NCBI GenBank assembly: GCA_913054455.1
Contig: CAJXIL010000005.1
Location: forward strand, 1-53,189
Length of the DNA stretch: 53,189 nt
Source: an uncultured Roseobacter sp.
GTDB taxonomy: Bacteria; Pseudomonadota; Alphaproteobacteria; Rhodobacterales; Rhodobacteraceae
Reading direction: 5' to 3'
The position numbers were made by a program, and so were the translations under genes. The notes under the pieces are model-generated. The model saw nothing but the letters and a program-made list of their open reading frames with translations, was not told where the DNA came from and did no database searches. Of the stretch, positions 24,751 through 33,252 are shown piece after piece (position 1 is the first letter of the stretch; the number at the start of each line of letters is the position of its first letter).

Positions 24751-24791
24751 TTATATGGCATGATACCAAAAAAATCGAGCAGGCAAATGGT

Positions 24792-26054
24792 ATGAGCGAT
24801 TCCCAGATTGACATGGATTCACTCTCTGGCCCGTTGCGGCGGGAGACAGTGAAAAAGAATGTGGCTGCAATTCATATCAGCGGCAAACTCAGCCTGTTGC
24901 AGCGTAAGCTGTCCAATGTGCTGCTGCTCAATGCCTATGATGCGCTGACGACCGCGCAGAGCCATACAATCGATGCGCGGACCTTGGCGACCATTGTCGG
25001 TTACAACTCCAATGATTTTGACACCTTGCGGGCCAGCCTAAGGGCCTTGGCCGAAACGGTGGCGGAATGGGATATGCTGGATGAGAAGGGGCGGCAAGAA
25101 TGGGGGGTCTCTTCCCTGTTGTCCTTTGCCAAGCTCAAGAATGGGGTTTGCGAATATGCCTATTCGCCAGCCCTGGCGCAAAAACTGCACGACCCCAAGA
25201 TCTACGCGTTGATCAATGTGCATATCCAGCGCAACTTCAGCTCCGGCCACGGGTTGGCGCTCTATGAAAACTGCTATCGTTTTGTACGCACCCGCTCGAC
25301 GGGCTGGTGGAGCCTTGAGACCTTTCGCAAGCTGATGGGCGTGGATGGCTCGAGCTACTACGAGAGCTTTAAACATCTGAACGCCAAGATCATCAAACCG
25401 GCGGTGGCAGAGGTAAACAAAAGCTCGGATATCATCATTACGCCAGAGTTCCAGAAAAAGGGCAGGGCGGTTACGGAAATCCGTTTCCTGATCAAGTCAA
25501 ACCCACAAATGGCGATGTTCCAGATCGATGACAGCGATGGCATGCGTAATTTGGCAACCTACAAGGCGCTGCGCGGGCAGGGGGTCTCTGACCGTTTGGC
25601 ACGGCAATGGATCACCGAACATGGGGAAGACTATGTGAAGCAGAAACTGTCGCTGATGGGGGAACAGGCGCAGGTCAAAAGTTCGGTTGGTTATCTGTCA
25701 GCCGCGCTGCGCGATGATTACCAGCCTCAGAAAACACCGGCAAAGGCCGAACCCAGCCCGGAGGCGATTGAGGCCGCACGTCTGCGGGATCAGCAGCGGG
25801 CCCAAGAGGAGGCTGAATATGCCGCGCGTCAGGCGGAGCGGGCAGGGCGCGCGCGCCTGCTTGACCTGGTAGAGGCCCTGGTTTCGCGGCGAAACCCTAC
25901 CCAGCGGGATGCAGACAAGCAGCTGTTCATGGCCAGCCTTGACGAAGACCTGGAACGCGAAAACTTTCGCGCCCATGGTTGGCGATCTGCCCTGAACGCC
26001 AGCGCGATCATCGCGTTTTGGCAAGAGATGGAGCCGGAGGCCTTTGAGGCCTAA
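24792..26054 (+). CDS. Plasmid replication initiator, Rep_3-type winged-helix protein
   Basis: A protein of about 420 residues that should bind the iterons to its left and open the origin. Family-like stretches are KLSLLQRKLSNVLLLNAYDAL near the N-terminus, LATIVGYNSNDFDTLRASL, the YSPALAQKLHDPKIYALINV block, HGLALYENCYRFVRT, and FRKLMGVDGSSYYESFKHL followed by INKSSDI-like EVNKSSDIIITPEF. The last 130 residues are charged and alanine-rich (EEAEYAARQAERAGRAR). The ATG at 24792 is chosen because family similarity starts soon after; the frame is open to 24735 and the ribosome-binding site is weak. A candidate parS lies in its 3' coding part. Its Roseobacter replicon class cannot be fixed by eye. 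Confidence 0.85.
   Translation: MSDSQIDMDSLSGPLRRETVKKNVAAIHISGKLSLLQRKLSNVLLLNAYDALTTAQSHTIDARTLATIVGYNSNDFDTLRASLRALAETVAEWDMLDEKGRQEWGVSSLLSFAKLKNGVCEYAYSPALAQKLHDPKIYALINVHIQRNFSSGHGLALYENCYRFVRTRSTGWWSLETFRKLMGVDGSSYYESFKHLNAKIIKPAVAEVNKSSDIIITPEFQKKGRAVTEIRFLIKSNPQMAMFQIDDSDGMRNLATYKALRGQGVSDRLARQWITEHGEDYVKQKLSLMGEQAQVKSSVGYLSAALRDDYQPQKTPAKAEPSPEAIEAARLRDQQRAQEEAEYAARQAERAGRARLLDLVEALVSRRNPTQRDADKQLFMASLDEDLERENFRAHGWRSALNASAIIAFWQEMEPEAFEA
25881..25895. repeat. Candidate parS, copy 3 (inside rep)
   Basis: GTTTCG-CGG-CGAAAC, the third copy of the palindrome, lies in the 3' coding region of rep. It brackets the module with copy 1, which lies in parB about 3.1 kb away. Confidence 0.7.
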
Positions 26055-26267
26055 CTTGGCGGGGGACAAGGCTATGCCGCCTGGTTTCCCCTTGCTCAAA
26101 GCTGTGCGCTTTTCCCTAAGGGGTCACACGGAGATCACATAGGGTCTGCATGCTGGTGAAAGCCTTGGGAATCGGATAGAAAAAATGGGACAGCTGAAAA
26201 CCTGTCACTGCCGGATCTGAATCGCTTTGTTGCCCAGTCAAATGGGGTAGAGGAAAGAAATGACCGC

Positions 26268-26450
26268 ATGAAACATGTTCCAAAAGAAACCACCGACGAC
26301 GCTCTTATTCAGGAATTTCTGAACAAGGGTGGAACAGTTAGCGTTGGCAAAACCAAACCCATGCCAAGTGAGCTGGGCTTGAGCAACAATGTCTGGAACA
26401 ACAAGATGACCAAAGAAGAAAAAGCCGCCCGCGACGGCCCCAAGAAATAG
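26268..26450 (+). CDS. Small basic hypothetical protein, 60 residues
   Basis: MKHVPKETTDDALIQEFLNK begins a hydrophilic, Lys-rich 60-residue protein that ends KEEKAARDGPKK. GAGGAAAG lies about 11 nt before the ATG, and the gene stands alone between rep and the convergent iorB. I believe similar short proteins occur in other Rhodobacteraceae, but I cannot name a family. The TKPMPSELGLSNNVWNNKM segment looks like a compact conserved core, perhaps a small nucleic-acid-binding protein; that is a guess. Confidence 0.6.
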   Translation: MKHVPKETTDDALIQEFLNKGGTVSVGKTKPMPSELGLSNNVWNNKMTKEEKAARDGPKK

Positions 26451-26485
26451 GGCTTCTGGTTTCAACGAGCCAGGTGTTTGGGGCG

Positions 26486-26497
26486 GGGGCTAGCCCC
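26486..26497. terminator. Palindrome between convergent genes (weak terminator candidate)
   Basis: GGGGCTAGCCCC is a perfect 12-bp palindrome 35 bp after the 60-residue gene and 22 bp beyond the iorB stop. It can fold only with a tight loop and has no T run. Confidence 0.35.
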
Positions 26498-26518
26498 GAG
26501 CGTCCCAGTTGCATCCCG

Positions 26519-28093
26519 CTATGGTGGGGGAGTTGCTGGAACCGAGCTTGAAAAAGATATCACGGTTTCAATAGCCCCCTCCAGATCTTTGCCCTCGGCA
26601 TCCTGAAGTGCTGCTGTTCGCAGCCGGGCAACCCACTCAGCAGCATCTTGGCGATGGGCCAAGAGCGGGAGGGTCTCCATGATCCGGGAAAATTTTGACA
26701 GCCCTCGGCTATGGGTGTCGGAATAGCCTTTGATCAGGCGACGACAGAGCAGTATTTCAATCGCCAAATCATAGTTTTGTGGCAGGGTTTTCTGGCACAG
26801 CGACAGCCAATTCTGTAGATGCGCCTGTTCTATCTTGTGGCGGAGGCTAAACCGTCGGCTGCGGCGCAATCCGGCGATCAGGTAGAGCAGTACAAATCCC
26901 CGCAGCCGGTGGGTGCGGATGCGACGCCCCTTGTTCAGGCGACGGTCAATCCAGGCTGCCAGTTTTGGGCGGGCCTCTATCCACGCCCCTAGGCGGGGGG
27001 GCAGCAGGCTGATGATCTCTTCACCGCGGGGGTGAAAGAACTCGGTGAGGAGGACTGGCTTTTCCTCAGCCTTCATCTCGGTTTGGATGCGGTCAAACCG
27101 GCTCTTGCGGGTTTTGAGATCAGCAACCCGGATAATGTCATCGTAGCACATGGCATTGGCGATATGCTTGGCTGCGGCCTCGGCCAGGCGCCCGTCACCG
27201 GTGTCTTGTCGGGCCAAGGCGGTCAGATGGGAGAGGTATTCTCGCCCATAGGCCAAGTCCTGAAAGGCCACGACGCGGCGCAGCCCACGCAGCGCCATGT
27301 CAGCACCAGGCAGAGCAGCAGCCTCGGCCATCAGGTTTTGCCACTGTTGAACCTGACGGGCAGGTCCTTGGGCAGGCTGCATTTGTGCGACCGGCGCAGT
27401 AGTCTTGGGCGGTGCGGCCTCATCGGGCTTTGCCTGGGCGCGCGCATAGGCAGCCCCAAAGGCGCGCAGGCTGGCCTCGACCCCTTTGCCAGATGCGCGG
27501 ATTGCTTCCTCAAATGCCTTGCGTGGAAAGGGCAGAGCCCCTGACCCGGCCAAAGCCCCAAACAATGCCGATGAAATTACCGATCCGTTTTCCACTGCCA
27601 ACTGGTCCATATCAAACAGGATAAGATGATCGGCAGCTATTTCAGCAGCAGCGCGCACTTCGTCACTTGAGGCAATGCCATCTCCGGGCGCCATCTTTTC
27701 CGACAGGGCTAGGGTGCGGTGGCTGGAGGCAATCAAGGTGGTGCGGTCCGGGGTGACAAAGCCGCGCATGATGGCGCGGCCGGCCTCCATCATTTCGGCG
27801 GCGATCATGATGTCAACGTCGCCCCCAGAGGGGGCCAATGAGAAGACCGGCATAGCCGATTGCGAATCGTTCAGCGGGGCCATCTCTATATAGTAGATGG
27901 TTGCCCCCGTGCGCTGCGCCACCCCGGCGACAGAGGTCGCCTGTGCCGCATAGCCTTGGCTGCGGGCCACGGCCTCGATCCAGGAGGTCAGGACCCCGCC
28001 ACCCTGGCCGCCCACCGCAACAATCGCAATTTTAGTGATTGAATTCAATTTGTTATCAGGTTTCTTTGAATTCAAAAGTGGGGCAGCGTTCAT
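26519..28093 (-). CDS. iorB: Indolepyruvate oxidoreductase subunit beta with C-terminal DUF6537-like extension
   Basis: A 524-residue protein. The N-terminal 200 residues are the gamma-type domain of 2-oxoacid:acceptor oxidoreductases (IAIVAVGGQGGGVLTSWIE, QRTGATIYYIEM), and the rest is the long C-terminal extension found in the alphaproteobacterial IorB type. With IorA it converts arylpyruvates such as indolepyruvate to arylacetyl-CoA with a reduced electron carrier. The ATG overlaps the iorA stop as ATGA, so the two are coupled. A short linker around residues 240-265 is Ala/Pro/Gln-rich and probably flexible. Confidence 0.9.
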   Translation of the reverse strand: MNAAPLLNSKKPDNKLNSITKIAIVAVGGQGGGVLTSWIEAVARSQGYAAQATSVAGVAQRTGATIYYIEMAPLNDSQSAMPVFSLAPSGGDVDIMIAAEMMEAGRAIMRGFVTPDRTTLIASSHRTLALSEKMAPGDGIASSDEVRAAAEIAADHLILFDMDQLAVENGSVISSALFGALAGSGALPFPRKAFEEAIRASGKGVEASLRAFGAAYARAQAKPDEAAPPKTTAPVAQMQPAQGPARQVQQWQNLMAEAAALPGADMALRGLRRVVAFQDLAYGREYLSHLTALARQDTGDGRLAEAAAKHIANAMCYDDIIRVADLKTRKSRFDRIQTEMKAEEKPVLLTEFFHPRGEEIISLLPPRLGAWIEARPKLAAWIDRRLNKGRRIRTHRLRGFVLLYLIAGLRRSRRFSLRHKIEQAHLQNWLSLCQKTLPQNYDLAIEILLCRRLIKGYSDTHSRGLSKFSRIMETLPLLAHRQDAAEWVARLRTAALQDAEGKDLEGAIETVISFSSSVPATPPP

Positions 28094-30240
28094 GGCGCGG
28101 TCTCCAGAAAATCTAGACGACGGGCCTGACGACGGGCCTGTAACCAGTGGATCACACGACCAGAGAACCGGGCCCAGCGGGTTTCAAACCTACCAGGGTT
28201 ATGCACCACATCAGCGCGGTAAAAACTGGGGCAAAGCACGGCGGCATCGGCTACTTCGCCGCAATTGCCGCAGCCGACGCAGGATTGGTCAATGCTGGCC
28301 ACGGGATCATCGCGCAGCGGGTCATCCAAATGTTTAACCGAAAGAGAGGGGCAGCCCGACAGGCGAATACAGGCATGATCGCCGGTGCAGATGTCCTCAT
28401 CCACGCCAAAGCGCGGGATTTCCATGCGTTCGCCACTCTTGATCATTTGGTTGCGCTTTGGTTTTTCGCGGCGCTGTTTGTTCAGCATACATTCGCTAGA
28501 GGCAACAATGACCTTGGGGCCATCGTAGTCGGTGGTTAGAGCTTCGCGGAAGATTGCCCGCATCTTTGTGACATTATAGGTGTGATCGATATGGCGGACC
28601 CAGTCGACACCGACGCCCTTTAGAGCCTTGGTGATGGGGTTCTTGGTGGATTTGGTCGGGTTGTCCGCGCGGCTGGACAGAATGTCTTGTCCGCCCGTGG
28701 CCGCTGAATAGTAGTTGTCGACCACCACGGCCACGCTGTCAGCCTTGTTGAACACCATATTGCCAATCGAAGAGGACAGCCCGTTATGCCAAAACCCCCC
28801 ATCGCCAATGATGGAAATAGCCCGGCGTTCGCCGCCGCCATCAAAGGCAGCATTAGAGGCGGGGCCCAGACCATAGCCCATGGTGGCACCGCCAATGTCA
28901 AAGGGCGGCAGCGAGGCAAAGAGGTGACAGCCGATATCAGCGCTGATCTGATGTTCGCCGAGCTCCTGCTGCACCAGTTTAAGGGCCGCAAAAATGGGGC
29001 GCTCGGGGCAACCCGTGCAAAATCCAGGTGGGCGAATGGGTACGGTCTGTGACAGATCCGGCAGGGCGGGGGCGGGCTGATTGGGCGCGCGCATCTGCCC
29101 TGGCACCAGATCCGGGGCATATTGGGTTACGAAGGCAGAAATTCCATCCAGCATCACCTGGCCGGTATACTCTCCTGCCATGGGGTAGACGTCTTTACCG
29201 TGCAGTTTTACCTGCAGACCCGAGCGCAGCAGCATGGTCGAAAACCCTTGCTCGATAAACTCCGGCTGGCCTTCTTCGACCACCAAAACGCCCTGCTTGC
29301 TGCGGGCGAAATCCAAAAACTCCTGATCGACCAGCGGATAGGTGACATTTAGGCAGTAGATTGGAATCTCTGTCTCGCCAAAGATATCAGCCAGGCCCAG
29401 GCGTTGCAGCGCCCGGATGACGCCATTGTACATGCCGCCCTGGCAGACGATGCCGATCTTGGAAGTCTCTGGGCCAAAGAATTCGTTCAACTGCTGATCG
29501 ATGATATGCTGTTGCGCCGCAGGCCAGCGATTTTCCACCTTGTCCTGTTCATGCACAAAAGACATCGGCGGCAGCACCACGCGGTTCCAGTCGCGTTGGG
29601 GATTGGACAGTGCGTCTTTTACGGTCAGAGTGGGGCGTTGATTGTCGCGACAGTCAAAGCTGCCGGTTACATGGCAGGACCGGATCCGCACCATCAACAT
29701 GACGGGCGTGTTGGAGGCTTCAGAGAGTTCAAAGCTCTGGCCAACGGAATTCACGATCGAGGGCAGGTTGGGGCGTGGGTCCATCAGCCAGAATTGTGAT
29801 TTCATCGCAAAGGCATGGCTGCGCTCCTGCATAATGGAGGAGCCCTCGCCGTAGTCTTCGCCAACGATGATCACCGCGCCACCAGTGACGCCGGAGGAGG
29901 ACAGATTGGCCAGGGCATCTGAGGCCACATTGACCCCAACCGACCCCTTGAACGTCACCGCGCCGCGAATGGGATAATGCACCGAAGCTGACAGCATCGC
30001 GGCAGCCGCCGCCTCTGAGGCGTTAGCTTCAAACCGGACACCCAGTTCGCCCAGCAGTTCTTGGGCATCGGCCAGTACATCCATCAGGTGCGAGATTGGC
30101 GCCCCCTGATAGCCACCCACATAGCCGACGCCGTTTTCCAGCAGGGCCTTTGTAATAGCCAGAATGCCTTCACCGGTGAATGTTTCGCCCGTGCCTGCCC
30201 GGAGATGCTCCACTTCATTTTTGAAAGAGCGCTCTGCCAT
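28090..30240 (-). CDS. iorA: Indolepyruvate oxidoreductase subunit alpha (thiamine diphosphate and Fe-S)
   Basis: The 716-residue catalytic subunit. The N-terminal pyrimidine-binding domain (GYVGGYQGAPISHLMDVL) is followed by a middle domain, a PP domain with the thiamine diphosphate motif (IIGDGGFWHNGLSS, then VVVDNYYSAATGGQ), and a C-terminal ferredoxin-like part. There the first cysteine group is CTGDHACIRLSGCPS and the second is CVGCGNC with a later CPS. Use of phenylpyruvate, indolepyruvate or hydroxyphenylpyruvate is known for the family. GGAGGAAAAAC precedes the ATG. The gene follows marR after a GC-rich hairpin. Confidence 0.93.
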   Translation of the reverse strand: MAERSFKNEVEHLRAGTGETFTGEGILAITKALLENGVGYVGGYQGAPISHLMDVLADAQELLGELGVRFEANASEAAAAAMLSASVHYPIRGAVTFKGSVGVNVASDALANLSSSGVTGGAVIIVGEDYGEGSSIMQERSHAFAMKSQFWLMDPRPNLPSIVNSVGQSFELSEASNTPVMLMVRIRSCHVTGSFDCRDNQRPTLTVKDALSNPQRDWNRVVLPPMSFVHEQDKVENRWPAAQQHIIDQQLNEFFGPETSKIGIVCQGGMYNGVIRALQRLGLADIFGETEIPIYCLNVTYPLVDQEFLDFARSKQGVLVVEEGQPEFIEQGFSTMLLRSGLQVKLHGKDVYPMAGEYTGQVMLDGISAFVTQYAPDLVPGQMRAPNQPAPALPDLSQTVPIRPPGFCTGCPERPIFAALKLVQQELGEHQISADIGCHLFASLPPFDIGGATMGYGLGPASNAAFDGGGERRAISIIGDGGFWHNGLSSSIGNMVFNKADSVAVVVDNYYSAATGGQDILSSRADNPTKSTKNPITKALKGVGVDWVRHIDHTYNVTKMRAIFREALTTDYDGPKVIVASSECMLNKQRREKPKRNQMIKSGERMEIPRFGVDEDICTGDHACIRLSGCPSLSVKHLDDPLRDDPVASIDQSCVGCGNCGEVADAAVLCPSFYRADVVHNPGRFETRWARFSGRVIHWLQARRQARRLDFLETAP

Positions 30241-30256
30241 GTTTTTCCTCCGTGGT

Positions 30257-30275
30257 CCCGGCCGGTTGGGCCGGG
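30257..30275 (-). promoter_or_regulatory. Hairpin between marR and iorA
   Basis: CCCGGCC, a 5-nt loop and GGCCGGG form a 7-bp all-GC stem in the 39-bp gap, just before the iorA ribosome-binding site. No T run follows on the minus strand, so it may tune translation or mRNA stability instead of ending transcription. Confidence 0.45.
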
Positions 30276-30279
30276 GTCT

Positions 30280-30747
30280 TTAAAAATCGTGGACCCGCAC
30301 ATTGAGCAGGATCTTTTGTAAAGTCGCTTCAAAGGCTTGGCGCTCATCAGTGGAGATGCCGTCAAACATCTGTGCGTATGCCTGCGCCATGTGGGGCCAG
30401 ACCTTTTCAAAGGTGGCGCGCCCCGCATCCGTCAGGAAAACCCGCGTGGCACGCTGGTCTTCGGGGTCGCGCTCACGCCGGACTAGGCTTTCTTTCTCCA
30501 GCCCGTCCAGGGTGCGCGATAGGGTGGAGTATTCGACCACCGCATAGACCGCGAGTTCGCCAATCAGGAGGCCATCGATCATGGCCAGCACCGCCAGACA
30601 CCGCACCTTAGGTGTGGTTAGGCCCAGTTCGGCCATCTCTTCGCGCATACTGGCGTTGTAGCGTCCCATGATGCGGTTCATCAGATAGGGAGCAAAATTG
30701 CCCAATCCAATTTCGCCAAACCGAAGCGTTGCCAAGTCCTGTGTCAT
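30280..30747 (-). CDS. MarR-family transcriptional regulator
   Basis: A 155-residue winged-helix regulator. The recognition region is VVEYSTLSRTLDGLEKESLV and the wing follows in RRERDPEDQRATRVFLTDAGR, both classic MarR. Its ATG overlaps the stop of the upstream oxidoreductase gene as ATGA. It sits inside the iorAB cluster and probably controls the divergent promoter at 33145-33252 in response to the aromatic substrate; that is inferred from family behaviour. Confidence 0.9.
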   Translation of the reverse strand: MTQDLATLRFGEIGLGNFAPYLMNRIMGRYNASMREEMAELGLTTPKVRCLAVLAMIDGLLIGELAVYAVVEYSTLSRTLDGLEKESLVRRERDPEDQRATRVFLTDAGRATFEKVWPHMAQAYAQMFDGISTDERQAFEATLQKILLNVRVHDF

Positions 30748-32333
30748 GCGCCGAGCCTTTTCGCAGTATTGAACCCCGATCCGCCACCGAGTCCGGGGCC
30801 GGGATGTGTGGAGGCACCGATATGGTGCAGATTGCGAAAGAGAGTACTGCCGTTGCGCGAGGAGCTAAACGGGCGGAAGGTAAAAAACTGGTCTAGCGTG
30901 CAGGCACCGCCATAGGGGTCACCGCCCACCAAATTCATGTTTAGGGCAGCCAGATCCGCAGGGGAGTAGGCGGTGCGGGCCAGTTTGATCTGGTCAAAGT
31001 TTTTGATGTGTCGCGCCAGGATAGTCTCGATCCGGTCGGCAAAGGCCTCACGGGTTTCTTCACTCCAGGCGCTCTCAGTGGAAATTTCACCTGCGGCATC
31101 GCCTTTGATCTGGCGTGGTGCGTCAGGAATTTGCAGCCACAGGATTGCCTTGCCTTCAGGGCAACGGGTGGGATCCAGCCGGTGTGGTTGGCCGACGCAT
31201 ATGGTTGGCGTTTCCGGCAGCATGCCGCGCTCAGCCTCATTGGCGGATTTTGATACCGCATCTATGCCATCACTCAGATGGATAAGGGCGACATCCTCCA
31301 GACCCTTCGCCAGCCATTCGGGGGCGGCATCCAGCGCATAGTGCAGTTGGAAATTGCCGCGCCCGTGGCGAAAACCCTGCGCCTGCGCTTGCACTTGCTT
31401 GGTCTGGTCCGTTTCGGCGGTCTGGGACAGCAAACGGCCATAGAGTTGCGAGGGAGTCACGGAGGCCAGCACATGTTTGGCTGCAATAGTCTCGCCCTTG
31501 GCAGTGACAACACCGGTTACACGTTGAATGCCGCCCGAAGCGACAGCGGTGGTGATCTGTTCCACATCAACTCCGGTGCGAATCTCGCCGCCATTTGCCT
31601 CGATCAACCGACGAAAGGCCTGCGCTGCCTGTGCCGCCCCACCTTTGACGATCGGAGCACCTGCGGCTTCCAGCGCAAATGCGATGACCTTGCCCATCTG
31701 CGCCGAATAGCTGCTTTCGGGCGTCAACCCGGTGTGCAGCACCCAGGGTGCCCAAAGGGCTTGGATATCCTGGCTGCGATACGAGGTTTCCAGCCAGCCG
31801 CGGGCTGGGTGCAGCGCGGTGCCGATCCAGGATTTCAGCCCGTTCAAGCCCCGCTTTCTGATTTGCCCCAGCAGCAAACGCGCCGTGGCCCAGGACCACA
31901 GATCACCGCCCAAGAGGGCAAAAAGAAAGGCCGCGTCTGTTTCGATGCCCTCCACATTCTTGCGATGCTGATCCCCGTCCCCGGCTTGCAAGTCATTTAA
32001 AACAGAAACGTTTTCAGCCCGATCGGTGGAGAGCCGGAGACTGCGCCCATTTGGGCGCAACACCGCAGTGGGATGGGGGGTATGGCAGAGTTCAAACCCA
32101 TGCTCCGCCAGGTCCTCCCCCAGTTCGCCATAGGCGGGCGAGGTCAGGAACAGGACAAAGGTCGCAGCCATCACATCATGGTGGTAGCCCGGTAGCGTGG
32201 CTTCAGAGGTCATCATGCAGCCGCCGATGCGCTCTTCGCGCTCCAACAACAGCACCTTTTTGCCGCGCTGCGACAGCATGGCTCCAGCGACAAGTGCGTT
32301 GATGCCACTGCCAATGATGACGTGATCTACCAT
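30744..32333 (-). CDS. FAD-dependent oxidoreductase, phytoene-desaturase-like fold (paralogue 1)
   Basis: A 529-residue flavoprotein of the NAD(P)-binding Rossmann/amine-oxidase superfamily. The dinucleotide motif VIIGSGINALVAGAML starts at residue 5, followed by LLLEREERIGGCMMTSE. The C-terminal flavin contact region includes LVGGDPYGGACTLDQFFTF and HIGASTHPGPGLGGGSG. It resembles the gene at 33253-34818 along its length (NALVAG against NSLVAA; LVGGDPYGG against LVGGDQICG), so the two are diverged paralogues on either side of a cyclase-family gene. Carotenoid synthesis is unlikely because no other crt gene is present. Confidence 0.85.
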   Translation of the reverse strand: MVDHVIIGSGINALVAGAMLSQRGKKVLLLEREERIGGCMMTSEATLPGYHHDVMAATFVLFLTSPAYGELGEDLAEHGFELCHTPHPTAVLRPNGRSLRLSTDRAENVSVLNDLQAGDGDQHRKNVEGIETDAAFLFALLGGDLWSWATARLLLGQIRKRGLNGLKSWIGTALHPARGWLETSYRSQDIQALWAPWVLHTGLTPESSYSAQMGKVIAFALEAAGAPIVKGGAAQAAQAFRRLIEANGGEIRTGVDVEQITTAVASGGIQRVTGVVTAKGETIAAKHVLASVTPSQLYGRLLSQTAETDQTKQVQAQAQGFRHGRGNFQLHYALDAAPEWLAKGLEDVALIHLSDGIDAVSKSANEAERGMLPETPTICVGQPHRLDPTRCPEGKAILWLQIPDAPRQIKGDAAGEISTESAWSEETREAFADRIETILARHIKNFDQIKLARTAYSPADLAALNMNLVGGDPYGGACTLDQFFTFRPFSSSRNGSTLFRNLHHIGASTHPGPGLGGGSGFNTAKRLGA

Positions 32334-32352
32334 GAAATGCGCCCGTTTTCCC

Positions 32353-33144
32353 TTAACCCTGTGGAACCAGCGCCAAGGCGCGGATCGGAGAGCCGGTGCC
32401 TTGCTGGATCTTCAGCGGTGCTGCAATCAGAATGGCGCCTTTGGCGGGCAGCTGATCCAGATTGGCCAGCGAGGCGAGGCCAAAGCAATTGTCCCGGTGT
32501 AGCATGTTGTGGGCCGGATAGGGGGGATCCATCGCCCCTGCCTGTCCTGCGTCTGTGCCGATGCACTGGCTGCCCCAGCCGACAATTTTCTTCGACAACA
32601 GATAGTCCATACACTCGGGGGTGGGGCCGGGGGAATGTGGCCCTTTTTCGTCGGCATTCAGAAAGGCGGCCTCATCGTCGCCGCGTTTGTCCCAATCGCT
32701 GCGCAGCACCACCCAGTCGCCTTCGGAGATCTCACCGTGCTCTGCCTCCCAGGCTTTGACATGGTCCACCGTCAGCAGGAAATCCGCGTTCTCAGTGCAT
32801 TCTGCGGCACAATCGATCACATTCACCGGCGCGATCAGGCGGTTCACATCCAGAGTATCGGTGTAGCCATCTTTGTGGTCCTTGCCGGTGATCCAGTGAT
32901 GTGGCGCATCAAAGTGGGTGCCGGAGTGTTCGCCCAAAACCATCCAGTTCCAGGCGAAAAAGGGGCCGTCGGCGTCATATTCGCTGATCTTGTGAATCTC
33001 GACCTTGGGGGTTGGTTTGGCAAAGTCTGCGGGCAGCTGGATGATGGGTGTATCGGGCCCCAAGACCCCTGAACAATCCACAACTTTGACGCCGCCAGAG
33101 GCCAGAAATTGCCCCAGGTTGGTAAGTGTATTTTGCGCGCTCAT
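32353..33144 (-). CDS. Cyclase-family metal-dependent hydrolase (isatin hydrolase / kynurenine formamidase-like)
   Basis: A 263-residue enzyme of the cyclase family (PF04199 type), which typically uses a divalent metal to hydrolyse a cyclic or formyl amide bond. The metal-binding motif HSGTHFDAPHHW is at residues 73-84 (His73, His77, Asp79 and a later His). WVVLRSDW and SPGPTPECMDYLL are further family features. The ATG at 33144 has GGGAGAG before it; the frame is open to 33261 into the divergent promoter. In Rhodobacteraceae a member of this family opens isatin in indole-acetate breakdown. With IorAB and a MarR regulator nearby an indolic substrate is attractive but unproven. Confidence 0.85.
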   Translation of the reverse strand: MSAQNTLTNLGQFLASGGVKVVDCSGVLGPDTPIIQLPADFAKPTPKVEIHKISEYDADGPFFAWNWMVLGEHSGTHFDAPHHWITGKDHKDGYTDTLDVNRLIAPVNVIDCAAECTENADFLLTVDHVKAWEAEHGEISEGDWVVLRSDWDKRGDDEAAFLNADEKGPHSPGPTPECMDYLLSKKIVGWGSQCIGTDAGQAGAMDPPYPAHNMLHRDNCFGLASLANLDQLPAKGAILIAAPLKIQQGTGSPIRALALVPQG

Positions 33145-33252
33145 GGCACTCTCCCTGATGTGACCGCCCCCTCTCCGGGGTGCTGATTTATGAATCAAAG
33201 CTAGACAAATATATTTCCATTTGCAAACAATATAGCTGAAGGAGTGGAAATA
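33145..33252. promoter_or_regulatory. Divergent promoter region, cyclase gene / FAD oxidoreductase 2
   Basis: A 108-bp gap that must drive the cyclase-oxidoreductase-marR-iorAB side and the oxidoreductase-ABC side. Its right half is AT-rich. TATATT (33210-33215) and AATATA (33229-33234) form an inverted repeat around the perfect palindrome TTTGCAAA (33220-33227), the size of a MarR operator. AGGAG at 33240-33244 serves oxidoreductase 2. Confidence 0.5.

Larger units (their letters stand above)
24194..24791. other. Replication origin and divergent control region (oriV candidate)
   Basis: About 600 bp between parA and rep without a convincing gene. From left to right it holds a small palindrome CGCC-TTTTT-GGCG (24215-24227) close to parA, a candidate parS (24309-24323), an AT-rich stretch (about 24325-24420) suited to strand opening, five imperfect 22-bp-spaced repeats (24430-24539), and two further GGTACC-containing boxes (24697-24702, 24745-24750) just before rep. 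A 78-codon open frame at 24498-24734 crosses the repeats and has no recognisable family. The layout is that of an iteron-controlled origin; function is inferred. Confidence 0.75.
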
